Part shown: in pieces, positions 1-5,752 of the stretch
Numbering within the stretch: the stretch's first letter is position 1
How the letters are laid out: every line of letters begins with the position of its first letter
Assembly: GCA_036495025.1 (NCBI GenBank)
Contig: DASXNO010000056.1
Coordinates: 1 to 7,482, forward strand
Direction: 5' to 3'
Origin: JAOPZY01 sp036495025
Lineage (GTDB): Bacteria; Actinomycetota; CADDZG01; JAHWKV01; JAOPZY01
Length of the DNA: 7,482 nucleotides
Made by a program: the position numbers and the translations under genes
Notes under the pieces: generated by a model
Told to the model about the DNA's origin: nothing
Database searches by the model: none
The model's input: the letters and a program-made list of their open reading frames with translations, nothing else

Positions 1-897
1 GCCGTTCGGGGCATCCCCTACCTGTACACGTTCCACGCTCCCGTCTACCGCGAGGCGCTCGACGAGCGGCAGGGCTCGTACGCGCTCCCGCGGGTCCTCC
101 AGGCCCCCGCCGTGGCGGGCCTCAAGGGCGCGGAGGCCCTCGTCGTCCGGCGGGCGTCGAGGGTCTTCGCATTGAGCCGGTACATGCAGGGCGAGCTGGC
201 GCAGCTCTCGAAGCGCGCGGCCGCCTCGTCGATCCTGATCCCCGGGGGCATCGACACGCGGCAGTTCTCACCGGGGCCAGCGCAACGGGACGAATGGGCC
301 TGCCGAGGCGAACCACTCCTCTTCGCCGCCCGCCGCTTCACTCCCCGAACCGGGATCCTCGAGCTTGTCCGGGCGATGCCGTCGGTGTTGGCGCGCCACC
401 CTGGAGCTCGGCTTGCCGTCGCGGGAGACGGCCACCTGCGGCCGGCCGTCGAGGACACGATCCGGCGCCTCGGGCTCGACGAGGCGGTCCGCCTGCTCGG
501 ACGGATCAGCGACGAGGCACTCGTCAACTGGTACCGGCAGGCGACCCTCAGCGTGATGCCAACCCAGTCCCTGGAGGGATTCGGGCTGTCGACCGCCGAG
601 TCCCTCGCCTGCGGGACACCGGTCGTGGCCACCCCGCTCGGCGGGAACCTCGAGCTGCTCTCCTCCCTCAGCCCCCGCCTGCTTGCCCGGGGCAGCACCC
701 CCGACGACCTCAGCAGCGCCATCTGCCGGATGGTCGACGCCCCCGGCCTGCTCAGCGACGTGCGGGCTCGGGCACGGGCCCACGTGCATCCTTCGATGTC
801 CTGGGACGACATCGCCGGGCGCCACGTCGGGCACTACGCCGCCGCCGTTCGCCGGCACATCGAGGCGGCGCCGGCGCCGGCGCCCGAGCCGGGCTGA
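1..897 (+). CDS. GT-B family-4-like glycosyltransferase, 5'-truncated by window edge
   Basis: The frame is open from base 1 (AVRGIPYLYTFHAPVYREAL...) to TGA at 895-897. The true start is upstream, and the GTG at 112 is internal. The visible 298 residues cover the end of the N-terminal half (FHAPVYRE, a typical acceptor-side segment) and a full C-terminal nucleotide-sugar-binding half. Motifs in order are IPGGIDTRQFSPG, a GDG loop in 'LAVAGDGHLRPAVED', 'VRLLGRISDEALVNWYRQA', and the hallmark E-x7-E motif in PTQSLEGFGLSTAESLACGTPVVATP (the two glutamates are at bases 574-576 and 598-600). Such enzymes move a sugar from a nucleotide donor to a lipid-linked or glycan acceptor at the cytoplasmic face of the membrane. 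The C-terminus ends in an Ala-Pro tail encoded by (GGCGCC)x3 at 867-884. The acyltransferase gene begins three bases after the stop, so the two are probably one operon for a surface polysaccharide or glycolipid. Exact donor and linkage cannot be read. Confidence 0.93.
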   Translation, partial: AVRGIPYLYTFHAPVYREALDERQGSYALPRVLQAPAVAGLKGAEALVVRRASRVFALSRYMQGELAQLSKRAAASSILIPGGIDTRQFSPGPAQRDEWACRGEPLLFAARRFTPRTGILELVRAMPSVLARHPGARLAVAGDGHLRPAVEDTIRRLGLDEAVRLLGRISDEALVNWYRQATLSVMPTQSLEGFGLSTAESLACGTPVVATPLGGNLELLSSLSPRLLARGSTPDDLSSAICRMVDAPGLLSDVRARARAHVHPSMSWDDIAGRHVGHYAAAVRRHIEAAPAPAPEPG

Positions 898-900
898 GGC

Positions 901-1992
901 ATGCCAGAGGCCCGCACCGGTCATGACACCGGTCATGACAACAACTACGACGTCCTGCGCCTCGTCGCGGCCGTCCTGGTGCTCGTGTCGCACGCCTTCG
1001 CCCTGCTCGGCAGGGCCGAGCCCGCCGTCCCCCTCACCCATGACACCCTGGGCTTCGACGGGGTCCTGGTCTTCTTCGCCATGAGCGGGATCCTCGTCGC
1101 GACGAGCTGGACCAGCGACCCGCGCCCGCTCGCCTTTGCGACCAAGCGCGCACTCCGGATCCTCCCGGGCCTGTTCGTGTCCTGCTTCGTCACGGCCTAC
1201 GTCGTGGGAGTCCTGTTCACCGACCTGGGTACCCGGACCTACCTCTTCAGCCTGGGCCCCCTGAAGTACGTCGTGACGAACACACTCATGCTGACGAACT
1301 ACTCCCTGCCCGGGGTCTTCTCCCACAATCCCAGCTCGACGGTCAACGGGTCGTTGGGCACGCTGCCGATCGAGGTCAAGGCCTACGTGCTGCTCTGCGC
1401 CGTTGGTCTCCTCATCGCCTCGAAGAGCTGGCGGATGCGGAGTGCCCTGCTCGTCGGCCTCGCCGTGGCGGTGGCCGTCAGCTATTCGACCGGCGTGAAG
1501 TCGGTCGAGACGGTGACGGTCCTCTTCGCCGTGTTCGCCGGCGGTGCCCTCGCAAGCCGGCTCCAGGGCCGCATCGGGCTCACCACCCCCGGATTCCTGG
1601 CAGCCTTCGTCGCCTGGGTGGCCTCCTACCACCTGCCATTCCCGCTCCATGTCGGGATCCTGGCCGTCTCGGTGCCCTACCTGGTCCTGTTCCTCGGGCA
1701 CCGGGCCCTGGCACGGGCCCGGCCTCTGGCCGCTGGCCGGGACGTGTCCTACGGGCTCTACATCTATGCCTTTCCCGTCGAGCAGGCCTTCGTGGCCCTG
1801 CATCCGCATCTCGGATGGGGCACCCTCGTCCTGTCGTCGCTTGCCGCCACCTACCTCCTTGCCCTCGCCTCGTGGAGCCTGGTGGAGCGACCCTCGCTCC
1901 GCCTGAAGCGGTTGGTCGGCCCGCGGTCCCCGGCGACGTCGACGCCGGGAGGCACGGGAGTGGACGAGGGGGCCGTCTCCCGCCAGGCTTGA
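901..1992 (+). CDS. Acyltransferase-3 family membrane O-acyltransferase (OafA/NodX-like)
   Basis: This 363-residue multi-spanning membrane protein has the length of a stand-alone acyltransferase-3 domain, with no SGNH extension. Near the N-terminus, NNYDVLRLVAAVLVLVSHAF carries the family R-x10-H signature (Arg20, His31). It is followed by FDGVLVFFAMSGIL (the FDG..FF..SG motif), KRALRILPG (R..RI.P), SLGTLPIEVKAY (the usual position of the conserved Glu), DVSYGLYIYAFPVEQ and a terminal SLVERP. Hydrophobic stretches suggest about ten membrane segments. Members transfer acetyl or other acyl groups to sugars of exopolysaccharide, O-antigen, peptidoglycan or antibiotics. Next to a glycosyltransferase, decoration of a surface glycan is the likely job. 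The ATG is three bases after the upstream stop, with only a poor GAGG nearby, so translational coupling is plausible. Residues 6-13 are TGHDTGHD, from a 12-base tandem duplication. The polar C-terminal tail (about 25 residues) is probably cytoplasmic. Confidence 0.93.
   Translation: MPEARTGHDTGHDNNYDVLRLVAAVLVLVSHAFALLGRAEPAVPLTHDTLGFDGVLVFFAMSGILVATSWTSDPRPLAFATKRALRILPGLFVSCFVTAYVVGVLFTDLGTRTYLFSLGPLKYVVTNTLMLTNYSLPGVFSHNPSSTVNGSLGTLPIEVKAYVLLCAVGLLIASKSWRMRSALLVGLAVAVAVSYSTGVKSVETVTVLFAVFAGGALASRLQGRIGLTTPGFLAAFVAWVASYHLPFPLHVGILAVSVPYLVLFLGHRALARARPLAAGRDVSYGLYIYAFPVEQAFVALHPHLGWGTLVLSSLAATYLLALASWSLVERPSLRLKRLVGPRSPATSTPGGTGVDEGAVSRQA
915..938 (+). repeat. Perfect 12-bp tandem repeat at the start of the acyltransferase gene
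   Basis: CACCGGTCATGA occurs twice in direct succession and encodes TGHD-TGHD at residues 6-13, just before the first membrane segment. Each unit contains the short palindromes ACCGGT and TCATGA. Its in-frame length fits a slippage duplication in a tolerant N-terminal region. A protein-binding role is possible but unsupported. Confidence 0.8.
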
Positions 1993-1997
1993 CCGGA

Positions 1998-3248
1998 ATG
2001 CGTCAGGCCGAGGTGAGTCCGAAATCGCGCGCCTGCGCGCGAAACGAGACCTTGGTCTCACGGGGGCGTGCCCTGGGGGCGTTGGCCGTCGCGTGTTGCC
2101 TCGTCGCCACCGGCTGCGTGCAGCATCGTGCGAAGGCCCCGCTGGGAGCACCGGGCGCCGGCACCTCCGCGCCGGCAGGTCCGCCGGCCGACGTGAGTGC
2201 CACGGTCCGGGCGCAGATCACCGACCTCCTCTCCCACTCGGTCGTGGAGCTCTCCACACGGTCGGGGCCGTCCGACCCACGCTATTTCCAGGACGGGGTG
2301 TGGGTGAGCGGCCAGGACGACTGCTTCCGGTGCAACGTGGGCCCGGGCGTGGCGGCGGCAGCGCTTGCCGGCGCCTCCGGCGACACGCGCGCGTTCACCC
2401 TCGCCACCCAGACGTTCGATCACGCCATCGCCACGCACCGCCGGCCGGATGGGAGTTTCGGTCCCCCCGCCCCGGGCGAAGGCGGCCCCAGCATCCAGAC
2501 CATGATGTTCGCCAACGAGCTCGGCACCGCCCTGATCGTCCTCAGGTCCCGGCTCGATACCGCTCGCATCCGGACGTGGACGATGGCACTGACCGGAGCC
2601 GCCGACTACCTGATCCACAACAAGGACCTGAGCTTCTACGCGAACGGCAACATCGCGCTGGGCAACGCCGTGGTGATGGCCTTCGCCTACCGGGTGTCGG
2701 GTCAGGCGGCGTACCGCGCCGCCTACGAACAGGCACTGAGCTTCGCACTCGAACCCGATCAGAAGCGCTGGGCCGGCTATGGCCTGACCTATTCCAAGGC
2801 ACCCAAACGAGCCGACGGGGCCGACGGGGCCGCCTACCTCGGCGAGTCGGCAGGGGGTACCCCGGGCTTCGATCCCGAATACACCGTCCTGCAGGCGGAC
2901 GTGGCGACCCGCCTGTTCTGGCTCACCCAGGACCCACGGGCGCTGCGGTTGATGAACCTGTTCATGAACGAGCTGCTTCCCCGCATCGACACGACGCACT
3001 GGACCCTCGATGCCAGCAGGGGAAGCCGCCATCCGCAAGCAAGCCGCAGCGTCGGGTTCAACTCACCCGTGCTGGCGGTCCTTGCCTGGAAGGGCGGCCG
3101 GAGCGACCTGGCGCCGCTCGTCTCTTCCCAGATCGCAACGATCGTCCGCAACTTCCGGGGCGCGCTGAGCTACACCAATCCGGGGATGTACTTCGACTTC
3201 GGGAGCGAGCTCGCGTCGCTGCAGCTTGCCATCTGGGGGGCGGCATGA
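1998..3248 (+). CDS. Predicted lipoprotein with one copy (A) of an unrecognised ~343-residue domain
   Basis: From ATG 1998 this is 416 residues. No in-frame stop separates it from ATG 1815, but that start lies deep in the acyltransferase gene. ATG 1998, GTG 2013 and TTG 2052 are all possible, and none has a strong ribosome binding site. Residues 22-40 form a lipoprotein signal (R-G-R, hydrophobic ALGALAVACCLVA, then lipobox ATG-Cys40), followed by an Ala/Pro/Gly-rich linker to about residue 68. The rest is domain copy A: SGPSDPRYF, QDDCFRCNVGPGVAAAA (Cys109, Cys112), HRRPDGSFGPP, IQTMMFANELGTAL, DGADGAAYL, FDPEYTVLQAD, PRIDTTHWTLD, GSRHPQ and SPVLAVLAW. The protein ends right after the domain. 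I do not recognise the family. Helix-like periodicity and the DGSFG turn suggest an alpha/alpha toroid. It starts five bases after the acyltransferase stop, so co-transcription is likely and places it with glycan assembly. It is probably anchored to the outer face of the membrane. Confidence 0.88.
   Translation: MRQAEVSPKSRACARNETLVSRGRALGALAVACCLVATGCVQHRAKAPLGAPGAGTSAPAGPPADVSATVRAQITDLLSHSVVELSTRSGPSDPRYFQDGVWVSGQDDCFRCNVGPGVAAAALAGASGDTRAFTLATQTFDHAIATHRRPDGSFGPPAPGEGGPSIQTMMFANELGTALIVLRSRLDTARIRTWTMALTGAADYLIHNKDLSFYANGNIALGNAVVMAFAYRVSGQAAYRAAYEQALSFALEPDQKRWAGYGLTYSKAPKRADGADGAAYLGESAGGTPGFDPEYTVLQADVATRLFWLTQDPRALRLMNLFMNELLPRIDTTHWTLDASRGSRHPQASRSVGFNSPVLAVLAWKGGRSDLAPLVSSQIATIVRNFRGALSYTNPGMYFDFGSELASLQLAIWGAA
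2202..3230 (+). repeat. Domain copy A (paralogous ~343-residue unit)
   Basis: This unit matches the other three copies with the same landmark spacing. Measured from the Ser codon of SGPSDPR (2262), the CFRC motif is at +60, the IQTMMF Ile at +231, the codon four before RID at +711 and the Gly of GMY at +921, exactly as in B1, B2 and C. A is the most diverged in DNA, but 32 of 43 residues match B1 from IQTMMF through the DYLIHN segment. Confidence 0.9.
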
Positions 3249-3271
3249 AGACGGAGGGACTACCCCGTTTT
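3248..3271 (+). terminator. Weak intrinsic terminator candidate after the lipoprotein gene
   Basis: CGG (3252-3254) pairs with CCG (3265-3267), and GG (3256-3257) pairs with CC (3263-3264). A3255 is bulged and the loop is GACTA. TTTT (3268-3271) follows directly and can also pair weakly with AAGA upstream. The stem is short, so efficiency would be low. Its position right at the stop codon, before a gap with its own strong ribosome binding site, supports a transcription-unit boundary. Confidence 0.35.
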
Positions 3272-3435
3272 GGTTCCAACAGGTTATGAAAGGCAGACTG
3301 CAAGGCGCCGATACCTTGATGTGAGAGAGCGCTGACTTAAGGATCCTCTCGACGACGGCAAGCCCGGGGCACTCCCGGGAACCGCACAATCGTGGACCTC
3401 CTCACGAGGCCGCCAGACCGCCGAAGGAGGATCCC
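3272..3435 (+). promoter_or_regulatory. Leader of the tandem-domain gene, with hairpins and anti-Shine-Dalgarno segments
   Basis: The remainder of the 187-base intergenic gap has no convincing gene. Its first part is unusually AT-rich for this window (TTGGTTCCAA palindrome at 3270-3279, GGTTATGAAAGG), as expected for a promoter region, but no well-spaced -35/-10 pair is visible. Downstream are CAAGG/CCTTG (3301-3305 with 3314-3318), GAGAG/CTCTC (within 3323-3350), a perfect CCCGGG hairpin (3363-3368 with 3374-3379, loop GCACT) and CCTC/GAGG (3397-3400 with 3406-3409). Two segments can pair with the ribosome binding site: 3341-3348 with 3427-3434 (8 bp, perfect), and 3394-3402 with 3425-3434 (9 bp, one bulge). 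It matches no riboswitch class I know. Confidence 0.4.
3424..3430 (+). promoter_or_regulatory. Strong Shine-Dalgarno site for the tandem-domain gene
   Basis: AAGGAGG lies five bases before ATG 3436, a near-perfect anti-16S match. It fixes the start of the two-domain protein and contrasts with the weak sites of the other genes here, suggesting higher or independently controlled translation. Confidence 0.88.
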
Positions 3436-5691
3436 ATGAAGGCCGTTGTCGCTATTGGCTCGCTCGTCATCTCCGCCTGCATCCTCGTCGCCTCACCCTT
3501 CGGCTCGACGGTCGCGTTTGCGGCCCGCGCGCCTGGTCTGCACCCCACGGCGGGGAGCCCGCTGGCCGGCGACGTTGCTGGCGACGCGCTCCCGGCCTCC
3601 CCCACTGCCAGCGACCGCGCCCGGCTGCTCTCGCTGCTCTCGGACTCCGTGACGTCGCTCTCCGTTCAGTCGGGGCCGTCCGATCCCCGCTACTTCAGCG
3701 GGGGGGTCTGGCTGAGCGGCCAGGACGACTGCTTCCGGTGCAACATCGGCCCCGGGGTGGCCGCGGCCGCCCTCGGCGCCAGAGCCGTGAGCGCGACGGC
3801 GCTGGACCTTGCGATCCAGACCTTTGACCACGCCATCGCGGCCCATCGCCAGGCAGACGGGAGCTTCGGACCTCCCTACGGCACGGAGAGCGGTCCGGAC
3901 ATCCAGACGATGATGTTTGCCAACGAGCTGGGCACCGCGCTCATGGTCCTCTCGCCGCAGCTCGATCCCGGCCGCATCCAGGCCTGGACGTCGGCCCTCA
4001 CCGGCGCCGCAGATTTCCTGATCCGCAACGGCAACCTGGCCTGGTACACCAACGGCAACATCGTCCTCGGCAACACCCTGACCATGGCGCTCGCCTACCG
4101 CCTGACGGGGAACGCGACGTACCGGTCAGCCTACGAGCAGGCACTCGCCTTTGCGCTCGCTCCGGACCCGGTGCACTGGCACGGCTACGGCCTCGTCTAT
4201 TCGGTGACGCCGACCTTCTCCGACGGCTCCGACGGGGCCGGCTACCTGACGGAGTCGGGGGGATCCGGCCCCGGGTACGACCCCGAGTACACGGGCTTGC
4301 AGGCGGACATGGCCACCCGGCTCTTCTGGGTCAACGGAGACCAGCGGGTGCTGCGGCTGATGAATCTGTTGATGAACCAGATCCGGCCCCGCATCGATAC
4401 CACGGCCTGGACGCTCGACACCAGCGGAGGCTCCCGCCACCAGGACCAGCACCGGATCGTCAGCTTCAACTCCCCGGTGCTGGACGTCCTTGCCTGGCAG
4501 GGCGGCCGTGCGGACCTGGCGCCGCTCGTCAGCTCTCAGATGGCGGCGATCGACCAGAACTTCCGCTACGCCCTGACGGTGACCGACATCGGGATGTACT
4601 ACAACCTCGGCAGCGAGGCGACCTCGCTGTTCCTCGTGGCCACGCAAAGCGCCACGGACCGTGCCCCCCTGCTCCCGCTGCTCTCCGACGCTGTCAACTC
4701 CCTGTCCGGCCGGTCGGGACCGTCCGATCCCCGCTACTTCAGCGGAGGGGTCTGGGTGAGTGGTCAGGACAACTGCTTCCGGTGCAACATCGGTCCCGGC
4801 GTAGCGGCCGCGGCCCTGGCGGCATCGACGGGTGACCGGCTTGACTTCGGCCTGGCGGTCCTGACGTTCGACCAGGCCATCGCCGCGCACCGCCAGCCGG
4901 ACGGGAGCTTCGGCCCTCCCTCCGGCAGTGAGACGAGTGACGACATCCAGACGATGATGTTCGCCAACGAGCTCGGGACGGCGCTGACCGCCCTGACGCC
5001 ACAGCTCGATCCCGGGCGCATCCAGGCCTGGAGTTCGGCGCTGACCGGTGCCGCAGATTTCCTGATCCGCAACGGCAACCTGTCCTGGTACACGAACGGC
5101 AGCATCGTCCTCGGCAACGCCCTCACCATGGCGCTCGCCTACCGCGTGACGGGCAACGCGACGTACCAGGCCGCCTACGAGCAGGCACTCGCCTTTGCGG
5201 TCGCCCCGGACCAGCAGCTCTGGCCCGGCTACGGCCTCGTCTCCACGACGGCGACGAACCGCCCCGACGGCCGGGACGGAGCCGGGTACCTCACGGAGAA
5301 CGGGGGCAACGGCCCCGGCTACGACGCCGAGGCAACCTCGGCGCAGGCCGACGTCGCCACCCAACTCTTCCTGGTCAACCGGGACCCACGGGCGCTGCGC
5401 CTGATGAACCTGTTCATGAACCAGATCCGGCCCCGCATCGACACGACGGCGTGGACGCTCGACACGAGCGGAGGGACGCTGCACCCACAGCCCGGACGGA
5501 GCGTCGGCTTCAACTCCCCGGTCATGGCCGTCCTCGCCTGGCAGGGCGGCCGGGGAGACCTGGCACCGCTGGTCGGCTCCCAGATCGCCACGATCGACCA
5601 CAACTTCCGTGGGGCGCTGACCTACACCAACACCGGCATGTACTACAACCTCGGCACAGAGCCGACGACCCTGCTGCTGACGCCTTCTTGA
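3436..5691 (+). CDS. Secreted protein with two tandem copies (B1, B2) of the unrecognised domain
   Basis: The protein is 751 residues, with the start fixed by AAGGAGG five bases upstream. An N-terminal signal peptide (MKAVVAIGSLVISACILVA...) has a likely signal peptidase I site after AFA (residues 27-29). A linker of about 29 residues leads to B1 (about 59-401) and B2 (about 407-749). The copies repeat with an exact period of 348 residues (1044 bases), and the stop follows B2 at once. Each copy has CFRCNIGPGVAAAA (Cys99/102 and Cys447/450), HRQxDGSFGPP, IQTMMFANELGTAL, a DGxDGAGYLTE loop, PRIDTTAWTLDTSGG and SPVxxVLAWQGGR. B2 departs from the consensus at D-to-N446, Y-to-S603, DPEYT to DAEAT (630-634), R-to-Q643, W-to-L646 and SRH to TLH (681-683). 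No catalytic family is recognised. Export and a neighbouring glycan-synthesis operon suggest action on extracellular polysaccharide. The tandem format could give multivalent binding or pair an active with an inactive module. Confidence 0.9.
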   Translation: MKAVVAIGSLVISACILVASPFGSTVAFAARAPGLHPTAGSPLAGDVAGDALPASPTASDRARLLSLLSDSVTSLSVQSGPSDPRYFSGGVWLSGQDDCFRCNIGPGVAAAALGARAVSATALDLAIQTFDHAIAAHRQADGSFGPPYGTESGPDIQTMMFANELGTALMVLSPQLDPGRIQAWTSALTGAADFLIRNGNLAWYTNGNIVLGNTLTMALAYRLTGNATYRSAYEQALAFALAPDPVHWHGYGLVYSVTPTFSDGSDGAGYLTESGGSGPGYDPEYTGLQADMATRLFWVNGDQRVLRLMNLLMNQIRPRIDTTAWTLDTSGGSRHQDQHRIVSFNSPVLDVLAWQGGRADLAPLVSSQMAAIDQNFRYALTVTDIGMYYNLGSEATSLFLVATQSATDRAPLLPLLSDAVNSLSGRSGPSDPRYFSGGVWVSGQDNCFRCNIGPGVAAAALAASTGDRLDFGLAVLTFDQAIAAHRQPDGSFGPPSGSETSDDIQTMMFANELGTALTALTPQLDPGRIQAWSSALTGAADFLIRNGNLSWYTNGSIVLGNALTMALAYRVTGNATYQAAYEQALAFAVAPDQQLWPGYGLVSTTATNRPDGRDGAGYLTENGGNGPGYDAEATSAQADVATQLFLVNRDPRALRLMNLFMNQIRPRIDTTAWTLDTSGGTLHPQPGRSVGFNSPVMAVLAWQGGRGDLAPLVGSQIATIDHNFRGALTYTNTGMYYNLGTEPTTLLLTPS
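3610..4638 (+). repeat. Domain copy B1, first unit of the 1044-bp tandem repeat
   Basis: This consensus-like copy begins near SDRARLLSLLSDSV and keeps the DDCFRCN, YDPEYT, RLFW and SRH positions. Base blocks are nearly shared with other copies: 4006-4038 is identical to 5050-5082 in B2, and 4051-4107 differs from 6299-6355 in C at one base of 57. Confidence 0.9.
4654..5682 (+). repeat. Domain copy B2, second unit of the tandem repeat, diverged at conserved positions
   Basis: The offset from B1 is exactly 1044 bases at three checked landmarks (SGPSDPR, IQTMMF, IRPRID), so I see no net indel between the copies. It shares most motifs but has lost several residues common to A, B1 and C, mainly in the C-terminal half. 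Confidence 0.9.
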
Positions 5692-5692
5692 T

Positions 5693-5720
5693 GCTCCGCT
5701 CTCCTGTGGAGCTCCGCTCC
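5693..5720 (+). other. Short repeat/hairpin in the 61-base gap between the two secreted-protein genes
   Basis: GCTCCGCTC occurs at 5693 and again at 5711. GGAGC at 5708-5712 can pair with GCTCC at 5716-5720 (loop TCC) or with the earlier copy at 5693-5697. No T-run follows, so it is not a clear terminator and the two genes may be co-transcribed. It could be a processing or stability element, or chance in GC-rich DNA. Confidence 0.3.
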
Positions 5721-5752
5721 TTGACCCGCCGTTGCCGTGAGCTCGGAACGGG

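Noticed and set aside
1815..1997. Upstream ATG giving a longer lipoprotein
   Set aside because: The extension overlaps the acyltransferase C-terminus, is Arg/Pro-rich and would place the signal peptide about 80 residues inside the protein.
268..2151. 627-codon open frame on the - strand
   Set aside because: It lies antisense to a clear glycosyltransferase, a clear acyltransferase and the start of the lipoprotein gene. Its translation is Arg/Gly/Glu/His-rich with no motif. Long antisense frames are expected in GC-rich DNA with biased third positions.
2093..3289. 398-codon + strand frame overlapping the lipoprotein gene
   Set aside because: It is an Arg/Pro-rich out-of-frame shadow. The overlapping frame carries the lipobox and all motifs conserved with three paralogues.
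3281..3410. Known riboswitch (c-di-GMP-I, c-di-AMP ydaO, cobalamin, mini-ykkC) in the leader
   Set aside because: GAAAGGCAG and a single ACGAGG recall pieces of c-di-GMP and mini-ykkC motifs, but the rest of each consensus is missing or in the wrong order.
3466..3480. Lipobox-like ISAC in the tandem-domain signal peptide
   Set aside because: The Cys is at residue 15 in the middle of the hydrophobic core, which continues to residue 19. A standard A-F-A cleavage site follows at 27-29, so a signal peptidase I substrate is more likely.
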